DNA of 64,000 bases from Rhodothermales bacterium (GTDB lineage Bacteria; Bacteroidota; Rhodothermia; Rhodothermales; UBA10348). The translations under genes were made by a program, and so were the position numbers. Where the stretch lies: positions 1-64,000 of the forward strand of contig JANQQV010000023.1 in assembly GCA_028284865.1 (NCBI GenBank), read 5' to 3'. Below the pieces are notes generated by a model. It made no database searches. It saw nothing but the letters and a program-made list of their open reading frames with translations, and was not told the DNA's origin. The first letter of the stretch is position 1; each line of letters starts with the position of its first letter. Positions 1 to 9,442 of the stretch are shown piece by piece.

Positions 1-183
1 TACAAGACCACTCGTCATCGAAGCGCCAAGCGAAGCGCTACGAGCCGTTACCGGCACGAGCAGCTGGGATGCACCAGCCGTACCACGACGACGATCATCC
101 CCAGCATTCGCGTCCAGCGCACTCATGCCGAGCATAGCCACGACCAAGAATGCGTTCAGAAAAATTCTGGACAGCTTGTTCAT
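1..183 (-). CDS. PorV/PorQ-family outer membrane protein (N-terminus only)
   Basis: The gene enters from the left edge; only the first 61 codons are present. The start ATG (181-183) has a strong AAGGAGGAA ribosome binding site at 191-199. A signal peptide (MNKLSRIF then a hydrophobic core ending near NAG) is followed by AGASQLLVPVTARSASLG, a phrase typical of PorV/PorQ-type proteins in Rhodothermota and Balneolota. PorV is an outer-membrane barrel that shuttles type IX secretion cargo to the attachment complex. The next gene upstream on the same strand encodes a large protein with a type IX-like C-terminal sorting region, which fits this role. Which PorV/PorQ subgroup it belongs to cannot be judged from 61 residues. 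Confidence 0.75.
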   Translation of the reverse strand, partial: MNKLSRIFLNAFLVVAMLGMSALDANAGDDRRRGTAGASQLLVPVTARSASLGASMTSGLV

Positions 184-241
184 ATCCAATTTCCTCCTTG
201 TAAAAATCAAGTTCGTCATGATGCGTATCAGCGGACTCTCT

Positions 242-267
242 GGTCCCGGCCGTCACCGGCCGGGACC
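242..267 (-). terminator. GC-rich hairpin after the T9SS cargo gene
   Basis: A perfect 11-bp inverted repeat (GGTCCCGGCCG / CGGCCGGGACC) with a 4-nt loop lies 17 nt past the stop of the 1115-residue gene and before the ribosome binding site of the PorV-like gene. There is no U-run after it on the minus strand, so it may be a weak or attenuating terminator, or a stabilising mRNA hairpin between two cotranscribed genes. Confidence 0.5.
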
Positions 268-283
268 TTGAAGTCCAGTTCAA

Positions 284-3200
284 CTAGAATGTGTTGAGCT
301 GAATACGCTTCTTGACAACACCAAACTTGAGGACCTTCTCGCCGAACTCGGAATCGACGTGGATGATGTACATACCACTGGCGATTGGGAGTCCTTCTTC
401 AGTCGTGAGATCCCAGGGGAAGCTTGCGCTTGCACTGTTCTTCTCGAGCGTACGAACGAGCGTACCCGCGACGGTGAAGATGCGAATGGTTGCCTGGTTG
501 GGCATGTTCGTGAAACGAACCTGATCAACAAGCTGGCTTACTTCGTAGGCCGAAGCGCCTTTGTATGGGTTTGGAGTGATACCGATGTTATCGATAGCAG
601 CACGCTGCTCAGCTTCCGTGCGGGCACGGGCGCCAAGACCGTCGGTCGACATCGAGAACATGTCACCAGGCTGGTTAGGCTTGGTGGTCAGGATGCGGAA
701 GACCGTACCATCTTCTGGCATGAGCAGTGATGGGTCCACGTCAAGCGTGCCATCAGACACGTCGTCGAGGTTCCATGCAACGAATACGGTACGACCGAAG
801 ATCTCGGCACCGAAGGAGTTGAAGCTCCAACCGTCCGCGACTTCAGCGTCGTAGTCACACTCGTACCAGTAGACCCAGTCCGTAAACGGATCGTTCGATC
901 CACCAGACTGTGCGTGGTCTGCAGCGTTCAAGCTGAACGTATCGTCGCCATCGTCAAAGATGAGCGGGCAGTAGCGATAGTCGTCTGACGGATCGTCAGG
1001 TGTACCGATACCGATGTTCCACAGTTCGAATGGTACGTCGACAACGTTACCACTTCCCCACTGCATGAAGGCTTGGTTGCCCTGGCCGAGTCCGGAGAAA
1101 CGGATTTCGTAGTCGTATGCACCGTAAACCGGGCCGTTACGAGCCCAGCGACCGAGGAACGTCTGGTAGCCAGAGTCAGCCTGACCACCAGCAGCAATGA
1201 GCCATCCACGTGCTGAGTCACCAAGACCAGCGTTGATGAGGGCTACCTGCTGCTGTCCAGTCGGACGGCTGGTGAGGCTCGTAGCTGCTGACCAGCCACC
1301 CCAGTCTGCGGAACCACCAATAGGCTCTGCAAGAGGACCGGAAGCGTTGGCAACAACCGAGAAGTCCAGGAATCCTGGCTCAGGGCCGAGAACGTTGAAT
1401 GACATACCGTCTACGCTCAGCACGTTGTTGCCGATCGGCACTGTGTGCGTGGAAGCGAAAGCGTCTGCGCCGTTGAAGACAACAGAGCCGGAGCCATTCT
1501 TGATGTCGTAGACGGTGACATCAGCAGACGAAGACTTGGGTGCCGGGACCAGGTTGTCCTGCTCGTGGGCATCCAGATCACCGCGCTTGTGCGCATCGTC
1601 ATCTTCCACTTCGATCGTATAGAACTCGATCGAGTAGTCGTCACCAGTGATTGCAGCCGGGTTGACAATGGAAGCAGAGACGCTACCATTACCAACATTG
1701 GAACCTGCACCTTCACCCGTGAGATCGACATCTGCCGAAAGGGCTGCAGCAACGGCATCTTCGCTGACAATCGTGTCAGAAATCTGCGGCGTTACGCTGA
1801 AGCGCGTGATCGGACCAGCGTACACCTTCTGACCGGAGGTGGCGTTGTAGGCGTAAGCCTGAACACCAAACTCGTAGTCTGTGTAGTTGGTGAGACCAGA
1901 CACTTTGTGGAAGTTCTGAACACCAGCGTCCGTACCCTCGGCCGTGACGAACGTCAGGTCCGTACCCTCAATCACACGGGTGATTCCGTTGGGTACATCA
2001 TAGACGGCGATCAGCGAACCTTCCTGGTCGGAGCTGTTCTCGTACTGATAGACATTGTAGCCTTCAAAGACATAGTCATTGTCGGTAACGTCGTCAGAGA
2101 GCAGCGGGTCAATAACGTTGTAGCTGTTCAGGTAGTTGTTGTCTGATGGGTTGTAACCCCACTCGATCAGAACCGAACCGTTGTCGATCGTCGTGCTGAC
2201 ACGAGGACCGGCCGGCGGTGACGGCAGCTGGAAGTCGATATCGAAGACGGCCTGTGCCAGGGCGTCATCGGCTTTCATCTTAGCAACCGAGTCGAGGTTG
2301 TCATCACCGAAGCTGGTTACGATACCGAATACGAGCGTCTGCTCATCATTCGGCTTGACCGTGAACGGCCCGGTGGCCATAACGAAACGACGGTCAGCTG
2401 GAGGAACTGCAGAACCCTGGCCATCAGAGTCAAACTCTGACCAGAAGTTCGGCGGGTCACCAGGAAACATGAATGACGTCGGAATATTCGAGAATCCGAG
2501 GCCGTTTCCACCCAGCGTAAAGCGCTGACCATCTTTCCAACGTCCTTTCATGTAGTTATACATGTCAGCGCCGTTGCCCGGGTCACCCTGGACACCACCA
2601 CCGTTGTTGTAGAACGCGAAAGCGGTCATTTTCAGACGCTCATTGTCCTCGTCAATTTCGCCGTCGCCATCATCATCGAGGCCGTTGTCGTTGACGAGAG
2701 GACCCTGGAAGAAGTCGTATCCAGCGGCAGGCGGTGCTTCACCGTAGCCTTCGCCACCTTCGTCATCGTTATCAGCGTTGTAGACGAAGCCCATACCGAG
2801 CGTCGTGTCAGAACCGACGTAGTCATCGTCAAAGTTACCAAGGTCAGGATCCGAGAAGAGACCCATGTAGGTTTCTTCCAGCGGCACTGAGCCTTTGTAC
2901 ATGATGCGATAACGGTAGAACGTCGTGTTACCAATGGCACCTGCCGTGTTGAAGGCAAAGGCCGAACCGTGAACTTCAACACCCATGGCTGGGGTATCGG
3001 TACGCGTGTGCTGGTTACCACGGTCGTTCATGACCCACCAGAGCATCTGGTCGCCGAGGATGAGCGGGCGCTCACCTGCAGCCAGGTTGATCTTGCGATC
3101 TACACGGCTTGCGAGAGGCTGACCGGTCAGGTCGATTTCTTCGCCATTGGCGTCGAGGGTCGGAGCACCGAGTCCCGTTGGCCAGTCAGCGAGGTCAGGA

Positions 3201-3631
3201 GTGGCAATGCCAGATCCTTCGTAGCCCACAACGTCTTCTTTCGAGACTTTGTAGACGCGGTCAAAAGCAGAACAATCAGCCGGAGGCGAACCGTCATCCC
3301 CGAGGGGACCTGCCCAGAACTCGTAAGGACCGTAGGTGGAACCTGCAAGGCGAAGCTGGCCGTCGACCAGACCACCCATCCAGATACCGGAGGCGAAAAT
3401 TGCGTTCGACGGGCCACCCTTAGGAATGTTGTAAACGTGGGGGCTACCGCGCCAGAACAGGTTTCCGTTGTTGAGAATACGAGCACGCACATTGTTGATG
3501 TCCAGATAGGATTCACCAATGGCCTGCTCACACGTACCGACGCTCTGGGCCTGAGCAGTCGGAGCGCTCAGAATCCCAACGGCGACGGCCGCGAGAAGTA
3601 GACAGAAGTTTCTAATGTAGTGCATAGTCAT
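284..3631 (-). CDS. Large secreted protein with fibronectin-like region and T9SS type A-like sorting domain
   Basis: This is a 1115-residue exported protein. It has an N-terminal signal peptide (hydrophobic stretch, cleavage near TAQAQS). Around residues 320-335 there is an Asp-rich DxDxDG-type calcium-binding stretch (GLDDDGDGEIDEDNE). Residues about 470-630 look like a fibronectin type III fold (VLIEWGYNPSDN ... YTDYEFGVQAYAYN). The last 90 residues (ITPNPYKG ... RIFTVAGTLVRTLEKN ... ASGMYIIHVDS ... KFGVVKK) match the type A C-terminal domain that directs proteins through type IX secretion to the cell surface. It lies between a TonB receptor and a PorV-like gene on the same strand, a common Rhodothermota arrangement. 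Substrate or function is not recognisable. The start could also be the in-frame ATG two codons later. Confidence 0.8.
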   Translation of the reverse strand: MTMHYIRNFCLLLAAVAVGILSAPTAQAQSVGTCEQAIGESYLDINNVRARILNNGNLFWRGSPHVYNIPKGGPSNAIFASGIWMGGLVDGQLRLAGSTYGPYEFWAGPLGDDGSPPADCSAFDRVYKVSKEDVVGYEGSGIATPDLADWPTGLGAPTLDANGEEIDLTGQPLASRVDRKINLAAGERPLILGDQMLWWVMNDRGNQHTRTDTPAMGVEVHGSAFAFNTAGAIGNTTFYRYRIMYKGSVPLEETYMGLFSDPDLGNFDDDYVGSDTTLGMGFVYNADNDDEGGEGYGEAPPAAGYDFFQGPLVNDNGLDDDGDGEIDEDNERLKMTAFAFYNNGGGVQGDPGNGADMYNYMKGRWKDGQRFTLGGNGLGFSNIPTSFMFPGDPPNFWSEFDSDGQGSAVPPADRRFVMATGPFTVKPNDEQTLVFGIVTSFGDDNLDSVAKMKADDALAQAVFDIDFQLPSPPAGPRVSTTIDNGSVLIEWGYNPSDNNYLNSYNVIDPLLSDDVTDNDYVFEGYNVYQYENSSDQEGSLIAVYDVPNGITRVIEGTDLTFVTAEGTDAGVQNFHKVSGLTNYTDYEFGVQAYAYNATSGQKVYAGPITRFSVTPQISDTIVSEDAVAAALSADVDLTGEGAGSNVGNGSVSASIVNPAAITGDDYSIEFYTIEVEDDDAHKRGDLDAHEQDNLVPAPKSSSADVTVYDIKNGSGSVVFNGADAFASTHTVPIGNNVLSVDGMSFNVLGPEPGFLDFSVVANASGPLAEPIGGSADWGGWSAATSLTSRPTGQQQVALINAGLGDSARGWLIAAGGQADSGYQTFLGRWARNGPVYGAYDYEIRFSGLGQGNQAFMQWGSGNVVDVPFELWNIGIGTPDDPSDDYRYCPLIFDDGDDTFSLNAADHAQSGGSNDPFTDWVYWYECDYDAEVADGWSFNSFGAEIFGRTVFVAWNLDDVSDGTLDVDPSLLMPEDGTVFRILTTKPNQPGDMFSMSTDGLGARARTEAEQRAAIDNIGITPNPYKGASAYEVSQLVDQVRFTNMPNQATIRIFTVAGTLVRTLEKNSASASFPWDLTTEEGLPIASGMYIIHVDSEFGEKVLKFGVVKKRIQLNTF

Positions 3632-3691
3632 CCGTGCATTTCGGTCTATAACAACTGCTTGAGTTCGTTAGGAAGCGATTGCAGCACTCAT

Positions 3692-3717
3692 CGGGGGCGG
3701 GCCGGAGCCCGCCCCCG
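3692..3717 (-). terminator. GC-rich hairpin between TonB receptor and T9SS cargo genes
   Basis: An 11-bp perfect inverted repeat (CGGGGGCGGGC / GCCCGCCCCCG) with loop CGGA lies 21 nt beyond the receptor stop codon. It lacks a U-tail on the minus strand. It could partially terminate, so the receptor and the secreted protein may be expressed at different levels from one promoter. Confidence 0.5.
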
Positions 3718-3738
3718 GGAAAGCCACAATCAATTCAA

Positions 3739-6700
3739 TCAGAAGTCAAGACGAACACCGATACGCGTGAGGCGCGGGATACCGAAGTTCCCCAGCGAGC
3801 GGTTACGGTGACGGTAAAGCGTCTCAGCTACCGGAACGCTCGAGCTCAGGAACTGCTGACCACCGGCGGTTGCCAGGAAGCCATCGTTGTCCGGGAGACC
3901 CGTTGCGCGCCATACGCCCTGCGTGTTGGCCGTATCGAGCAGGTTCTGGACCCACAGGAAGGCAGACAGCGAGGTACGCTCACCTACGGAGAACTTGCGG
4001 TCGACGCGAAGGTCGATGCGGTTGCTCCAAGGCATGCGAGCCGAGTTGATACCACCGGACGGTACCGGGGCTTTGGATTCGATCTGGCTGAAAGGCTCAA
4101 CCTGCGGCGTGTACGGCTGACCGGAACGAGCGGTCATGAGTACGTTGACGCCGAAGTTTTCGAGCAGCTTCGTGCCACCAACGGTCGGACCTTCACCTGC
4201 TCCGAGACGGTAGTCCAGAGACACGTTGAACGTGTGGCGCTGGTCGAAGTCCAGAGGTGAGATGAAGTTCGGAGGCGTTTCGTCAATCCAGACGATCGTG
4301 CTCGTGGTACCGGAAGCAGAACCGGTTCCCTGAGCGAACGACATCGTGTAGTTGACTTTGGCAGCTACGTTGTTCGTACGACGAAGGTCGAAGTCGAACT
4401 CAAAGCCTTTGACCGTACCGAAGTCCTTGTTGCCATAGGTGGAGTATCCCTGCGGGAACGCTTCCCGAAGGTCATCCAGCTGGATCAGGTTCTCGATCTG
4501 ACGGAAGAAACCGGAGATCGTGAGAGCCGAACGCGTCGTCAGGCGCTGGCGGAAACCGATTTCGTATTCGGTTGTCGACTCAGGCTCGAGAGCGTTGTTG
4601 TTGATCCGACCCGTGGAGCGGGACATGCCAGCGAGGTTCGAGAACGAGTTGGACGAAGGACGCTGTGCAACTTTACCGTAGCGGGCAAAGAACAGGGCCT
4701 GGTCCGTTACAGGGAAGGACACACCAATACGAGGCATGACCGTTACCTGAGGCTCGTAGTCGACGAAGGACTCTTCAGTCACACGACCACTCTTCGAGTT
4801 AGGCTTGGCACCCGTCAGGAGGATGTCTCCACCAGGTACTTCGTTACCGCCTGCATCGTAGAAGTTGCCGTCGCGATCGCGGTATCCCATGATGTTGCCA
4901 GCCGAGAAGTAAGGCACAAAATCAGCGCCCATGTTGGCAGGGTGCGTACCACCGATATCAGAGATACGCTCCAGCGGCAAGCGGGAGTAGCGATCAAACA
5001 GCGTGCGCGTGTTGTTGTCAAAGACGTCAACACGGATACCTGCATTCAGAACGATATCGCGGAATTCGATTTTGTCCTGGATGTAACCGCCGTAGTAGAT
5101 CGGCTTGTGAGGAGCCACATTGTAGGCTTCGTCACCACCGATGTCATTAACGAAGGCATTCAGGTCTTCCGTATCAACATGGTCGCCACGGAAGTTGTAA
5201 CCCGTGTAACCGGTAGGTCCTTCGAGCTGCTCCCAAGAGAGCTGATCGAAGCTGGTAACTGCCGAGGCGAGATCATCCTGAGCAACAGACTCTGGACCTG
5301 GTGAGTACGGATCTTCCGGATCGTTCACGAAGCGTGACAGCGTGCGACCGCTGATGCTGTAGCTACGACGAGTCTGCTGTTCGAATTCGCCACCGAACTC
5401 GAGCTGGTGCAGACCGATCTGCGTCGTGGCCATGGCCGTGAAGCGCATCTGGGAGTTGTTGAACTCGTTGTAGCCGTTTGGTCCGTTACCACCTGCGGTG
5501 TAGATCAGACGACCAGCTGTCTCGGAGGTCGGGAAGCGACCATCCTGCCAGCGGTAGGAGTACGACGGTGCGTTGACCGTAGCTACTTCCTGCGTGTCAT
5601 CCGAAGGATCATCAGGCGTACCGTGATCGTCGACGTAAGGAACTTCTACGCTCGTGAACGAGAGGTTCTTGTAACCGCGTGTCGTGGCCCAAGCGTCCTG
5701 GCTGATATCGCCCTGAATCAGAGCGCTTTCAATCGAGCACGTGAAGCGCTCGTCGCAGCCCTCACCGGAGCGGTCCGTGTAATCGAACTGCAGCTGGTAG
5801 AACGTCGAGTTGGACAGGTAGTGCGTCCACGTCGTGAAGAGCTGGATATCCTGGTTTGTGGAGACCGAAGCATCTTCTGGAGAGAAAACGGCCCACGTGG
5901 ACATACCCTGATTCTCGCTCGTGACATAACGAGCACCCACACGCATGCGGATGTTCTCCATCACGTTGAAGTTCAGGTTACCGTTCAGAGCAAGACGGCT
6001 GTAGTTGTTCTTGCGCTTCAGGTTGTCAACCGAGAATGCAGACTCGGGCAGATAATCCGAGCTGAGTACCATGTCAGGTTGGATGGAAGAAGCAACAACG
6101 CCTTCAGGGACGTTGATGACCGTTCCGTCGCTGGCCGTGATCGTGTTGTCAGCGCCGATGACGATGTCACCGAAGCGGTCAACTGGCATCGTGGCCTCAC
6201 CCATGGAAGCAGGAACAGGAATCAGAACCTGATTGCCGTCGCCGTCCATGGCCATGAGAGACGTCGGTGCGGTGCGCAGATCGTCGAGCGTAGCGTCAGA
6301 AACGCGAAGCTGACCAGCAGCGCGAGGACCGCTGTCCTCATTGTCCAGGTATTCTGCAGCGAAGAAGAAGTTGACATTCTCGCCCACGACAGGACCACCG
6401 ATGGCCAGGGAGGCCAGGTTGTATCCGAAGTCGTCAAGGGACTCAGAAGTAACACCTTCAACAGAACCGAAGAAGTTCGGAGAACCGGACTTGGTGGTGA
6501 TGTTGATGATACCAGACATGGCGTCGCCGTAACGGGCAGAGATGTTACCAATAATCATCTCCTGCTCCTGAACGGCAGACTGAGGAAGGGCCGCAGTACC
6601 GACTACCTTCACACCGTCAATGAAGTACGTGACCTCGCTGCCACGGCCGCCTCGTACGTTGAGTGTTCCAGATCCTTCTTCGGAAACAACACCAGCCTGA

Positions 6701-7152
6701 ATCGAGGCTACTGCTGCTGCACCGCGAACCGGCAGGTTCACGATCTCTTCCGCGTCAACAATCTTTGGAACACCAACGGCGTCCTTCTGGATCAGCGGAC
6801 GTTCGTACTCAACGACGATTTCCCCGAGCTCAACCCCTTCACGGATGGCAAAATTGATTTCTGCGGTGTAACCCGAAGAAATCTGCACACCCGAAATGGT
6901 CTGCTCCTGGTAACCGACGAATCGAGCCTGTACGTCATACTCGCCGACCGGAACACCGATGATGAAGTAATTCCCATCGACGTCCGTAATGGCACCGAGC
7001 GTTGTACCTACTACTACGACCTGTGCGCCCGGGATGGAATCTCCCGTATCCGCATCGGTCACTACCCCGGAGATCTTACCCGTGTTCTGGGCAAGAACCA
7101 GTGCCGGAGTAGCTAGCAGCATGAGTACAAGCATGCCCCATTTACGTAACAT
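3739..7152 (-). CDS. TonB-dependent outer membrane receptor, SusC-like, with carboxypeptidase-regulatory domain
   Basis: The protein has 1137 residues. A signal peptide ends near LVLAQ. Residues about 25-105 form a carboxypeptidase-D regulatory-like beta-sandwich (GKISGVVTDADTGDSIPGA ... GNYFIIGVPVGEY), the usual N-terminal extension of Bacteroidota receptors. The plug follows at about 115-250 (LPVRGAAAVASIQAGVV, NVRGGRGSEVTYFIDGVKV). The rest is a 22-strand-type barrel ending in a C-terminal Phe (TRIGVRLDF). It imports a substrate across the outer membrane using TonB energy; the ligand cannot be told and no SusD partner is adjacent. The ATG at 7150-7152 has a good ribosome binding site (AGAGGAGGT, 7158-7166). 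A Bacteroidota-type promoter lies about 510 nt upstream, which gives a long leader. Confidence 0.9.
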   Translation of the reverse strand: MLRKWGMLVLMLLATPALVLAQNTGKISGVVTDADTGDSIPGAQVVVVGTTLGAITDVDGNYFIIGVPVGEYDVQARFVGYQEQTISGVQISSGYTAEINFAIREGVELGEIVVEYERPLIQKDAVGVPKIVDAEEIVNLPVRGAAAVASIQAGVVSEEGSGTLNVRGGRGSEVTYFIDGVKVVGTAALPQSAVQEQEMIIGNISARYGDAMSGIINITTKSGSPNFFGSVEGVTSESLDDFGYNLASLAIGGPVVGENVNFFFAAEYLDNEDSGPRAAGQLRVSDATLDDLRTAPTSLMAMDGDGNQVLIPVPASMGEATMPVDRFGDIVIGADNTITASDGTVINVPEGVVASSIQPDMVLSSDYLPESAFSVDNLKRKNNYSRLALNGNLNFNVMENIRMRVGARYVTSENQGMSTWAVFSPEDASVSTNQDIQLFTTWTHYLSNSTFYQLQFDYTDRSGEGCDERFTCSIESALIQGDISQDAWATTRGYKNLSFTSVEVPYVDDHGTPDDPSDDTQEVATVNAPSYSYRWQDGRFPTSETAGRLIYTAGGNGPNGYNEFNNSQMRFTAMATTQIGLHQLEFGGEFEQQTRRSYSISGRTLSRFVNDPEDPYSPGPESVAQDDLASAVTSFDQLSWEQLEGPTGYTGYNFRGDHVDTEDLNAFVNDIGGDEAYNVAPHKPIYYGGYIQDKIEFRDIVLNAGIRVDVFDNNTRTLFDRYSRLPLERISDIGGTHPANMGADFVPYFSAGNIMGYRDRDGNFYDAGGNEVPGGDILLTGAKPNSKSGRVTEESFVDYEPQVTVMPRIGVSFPVTDQALFFARYGKVAQRPSSNSFSNLAGMSRSTGRINNNALEPESTTEYEIGFRQRLTTRSALTISGFFRQIENLIQLDDLREAFPQGYSTYGNKDFGTVKGFEFDFDLRRTNNVAAKVNYTMSFAQGTGSASGTTSTIVWIDETPPNFISPLDFDQRHTFNVSLDYRLGAGEGPTVGGTKLLENFGVNVLMTARSGQPYTPQVEPFSQIESKAPVPSGGINSARMPWSNRIDLRVDRKFSVGERTSLSAFLWVQNLLDTANTQGVWRATGLPDNDGFLATAGGQQFLSSSVPVAETLYRHRNRSLGNFGIPRLTRIGVRLDF

Positions 7153-7304
7153 AAGCTACCTCCTCTAGTGAATTGATGTGTGGCTTAATAAGTGCTGCGC
7201 GTCATCCCCACATCGAAATGAGCGCATGAGTGCTTGCGAGGATGTCCCCGCAACAGTTGTTCGCAGGGCAAGCCCCGCGTTCATGTCGTGCTTAGCACGT
7301 GTGG

Positions 7305-7319
7305 TTTGCATAATGCAAA
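7305..7319. promoter_or_regulatory. Palindrome TTTGCAT-A-ATGCAAA, candidate operator
   Basis: A perfect 7-bp inverted repeat with a 1-nt centre lies about 150 nt upstream of the TonB receptor start and well downstream of its predicted promoter. Symmetry and AT-rich arms in a GC-rich genome suggest a protein-binding site. No cognate regulator is encoded nearby, so this is a structural observation only. Confidence 0.35.
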
Positions 7320-7670
7320 TCTGCATCGAACAAATCGCTTCAAGCAGTCGGAACGAATTCCTCATGCCGTCCGCAGTTTTGCATCAAGCGCGCCACGCGC
7401 GCTCTCAGCGTTTTCCGTGCCGAGCACGAAAAAGTGGGTCGGATGGAATTGATTGATCCGTAGGGGTCGATCCTGATGATTCCTTGCGTCCTGCATACGG
7501 GGGTATGCGCACTGGGTCAACTTCACAGCTCCAACAGGCGAAGTCGCGTGCGCCTGGCGCTCGCGACTGAATTCAGGTTTCGCTTGAAAGGTGGGGGTTG
7601 AAAAGCTGTAACGAAGTTCCAAAAGCGGCCCTTTCCTGATTGAACAATTCCGTGTTTCCGAAACGATTTC

Positions 7671-7701
7671 CAAATATAGAGGGGCTTCGTTCGTTTGTCA
7701 A
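7671..7701 (-). promoter_or_regulatory. Bacteroidota-type promoter for the TonB receptor/T9SS cargo/PorV-like unit
   Basis: Read on the minus strand, TTGACA (7701-7696) is followed by TATATTTG (7678-7671). The -7 element matches the Bacteroidota consensus TAnnTTTG exactly, and the -33 TTG is 20 nt upstream of it, the usual spacing. It is oriented towards the receptor gene and is the only such match I found in the intergenic region. Confidence 0.65.
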
Positions 7702-7806
7702 GCGATGGTGAACGCACGATTTCTGCACATTCGGACGCCTGAGGCACGATTCCCTCACATTGTGGAAATCTTCCAATAACAAGCGTACGGCACACTTCCA
7801 GCGGAT

Positions 7807-9402
7807 TCAAGGCATGAATTCGAGCATGCTCACCCGATGGACCCCTTCGATTCGTGAAACCGCATCCAGCGTATCCGCGGGAATGGCATCGTCCACAGCA
7901 ATAACGGTGAGCGCTTCTTCGCCCGGCGCATTCCTGCCCAGAGCCATCGCTCCAATGTTCACATGGGAATCTGCGAGCAGTGCGCCAACCGCAGCCAGCA
8001 TTCCCGGACGGTCATGATTGCGATAGAGCAGCATCCGACCTTCGAGATGGATCTCCAGCGGAAAGCCGTCGATGGAAACGATGCGCCCTTCATCATCGGA
8101 GAACAGCGTACCATCAATCACAAAGGATCCGCCATCCGTCCCTAGCTCAAGTTCGATCATATTGTTGTGGCTGGTCCCGACGCGAAATGTGCCGACATCC
8201 ACGGCAATACCTGCCTCTTCAGCGATGACTGGGGCGTTGACCAGATTCACAGGTTCATTCCACCCCGTCTGAAGAAATCCCTTGAGGGCTGCCACACGAA
8301 TCACATCCATGTATTTGCGCGGGACCTCTCCATCGCAGCGTACCTGGATGGATGAGCACCGTCCGGGAGCCAGCTGACCAGCTGCCCTTCCCAGACGCTC
8401 GGCAAGAACCAGGTACGGTTTGACTTCGGCCTGCGCCGCGAGGCGGACGGCCATCGCATTCACGGCTGTGAGTACAGGCTCCTCAGTGAGGGCCCGGATG
8501 ACCTGCTCGGTCACCTGGCGAGCGACTTTCTCCTGGGCCTCCTCCGTCGAGGCCGCAATGTGCGGCGTACACACGAAGCGTGGATGGTCAATCAGTTCAC
8601 GCAAGGACTCTGGGGGAGGCTCACTTGAGTAGACGTCCATCCCGATGCCTCCCAATTGGCCCGATTCCAAGGCCGGGACCAAGGCAGACTCGTCCACGAT
8701 GCCTCCGCGGGCGCAGTTCAAAACGACCACGCCTTCCTTGCATCGCGCCAGCGACTCGGCGTTGATCAGGTTCTTCGTAGACGACACCAGTGGCGTATGC
8801 ACGGTGATGACATCGGCTCGGGCAAAGATGTCGTCCACATCAACCAATTCGATTCCCAGGCGCTCGGCTGCTTCGCTGGTCATGACCGGATCACTTCCGA
8901 TCACTTCCATGCCGAATGCTTGCGAACGGGCCGCTACTTCTTTCCCGATCTTGCCCAGCCCGACAATTCCCAGCGTCTTTCCGAACAGCTCGGTGCCCAT
9001 GAAGGCTTTCCGATTCCAGGCCCCCGACTTCATCGAGGCCACAGCGGCTGGGACATTCCGCACCACCGACATCATCAGAGCCATGGTGTGCTCAGCGGTG
9101 GACAGCGTATTTCCCGCTGGCGCATTGAGCACCAGGATGCCACGCTTGGTGGCAGCGTCCAGATCGACATTGTCGACGCCAACCCCAGCGCGACCAACAA
9201 CCTTCAGGTTGGTTGCCTGCTCGATCCACTCAGCGGTAATGGTGGTTCCACTGCGCACGATCCATGCATCGAATCCGCTGCACTCTGCGCTGATGGTTTC
9301 GTGATCCCAGTTGGATCCGTCGACAGCGTCCATGCCTGCCTCGGCCAACAATTCGTAACAAACGGGGTGGACCGAATCGGTCAGAAGAACGCGTTGCGTC
9401 AT
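7807..9402 (-). CDS. serA: D-3-phosphoglycerate dehydrogenase, long form with ACT domain
   Basis: SerA oxidises 3-phosphoglycerate to 3-phosphohydroxypyruvate with NAD, the first step of serine synthesis in the cytosol. At 531 residues it is the long form: substrate domain, NAD domain with GLGKIG at 148-153, catalytic Arg232 (NCARGG) and His281 (TPHIAAST), an intervening ASB-like domain, and a C-terminal ACT domain (about 455-531, HDRPGMLAAVGALLADSHVNI) that normally senses serine. The start ATG at 9400-9402 aligns with usual SerA N-termini. It is 40 nt downstream of engB on the same strand. Identity is secure. Confidence 0.95.
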   Translation of the reverse strand: MTQRVLLTDSVHPVCYELLAEAGMDAVDGSNWDHETISAECSGFDAWIVRSGTTITAEWIEQATNLKVVGRAGVGVDNVDLDAATKRGILVLNAPAGNTLSTAEHTMALMMSVVRNVPAAVASMKSGAWNRKAFMGTELFGKTLGIVGLGKIGKEVAARSQAFGMEVIGSDPVMTSEAAERLGIELVDVDDIFARADVITVHTPLVSSTKNLINAESLARCKEGVVVLNCARGGIVDESALVPALESGQLGGIGMDVYSSEPPPESLRELIDHPRFVCTPHIAASTEEAQEKVARQVTEQVIRALTEEPVLTAVNAMAVRLAAQAEVKPYLVLAERLGRAAGQLAPGRCSSIQVRCDGEVPRKYMDVIRVAALKGFLQTGWNEPVNLVNAPVIAEEAGIAVDVGTFRVGTSHNNMIELELGTDGGSFVIDGTLFSDDEGRIVSIDGFPLEIHLEGRMLLYRNHDRPGMLAAVGALLADSHVNIGAMALGRNAPGEEALTVIAVDDAIPADTLDAVSRIEGVHRVSMLEFMP

Positions 9403-9442
9403 GGAAATGGTTTGAGCCCCTATATATAGTGTATCGTTTCGG

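Larger units (their letters stand above)
7153..7806. other. Long intergenic region and leader upstream of the TonB receptor
   Basis: These 654 nt lie between serA (ending at 7807) and the receptor start. I see no convincing gene; the short open frames lack ribosome binding sites and known motifs. The region holds the receptor promoter (7671-7701), a 15-nt perfect palindrome (7305-7319) and a small hairpin, GCATAC-GGGG-GTATGC, at about 7493-7508. If the promoter is real, some 510 nt of untranslated leader precede the receptor, enough for a structured regulatory RNA or a small RNA made from the same promoter. Confidence 0.5.

Noticed and set aside
5407-7116. A 569-codon open frame on the plus strand, antisense to the TonB receptor
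   Set aside because: It has no ribosome binding site or recognisable domain and is fully explained by codon bias of the receptor gene on the other strand.
7362-7673. A 103-codon minus-strand frame in the receptor leader
   Set aside because: It begins at TTG within or next to the predicted promoter element, has no ribosome binding site and no family resemblance.
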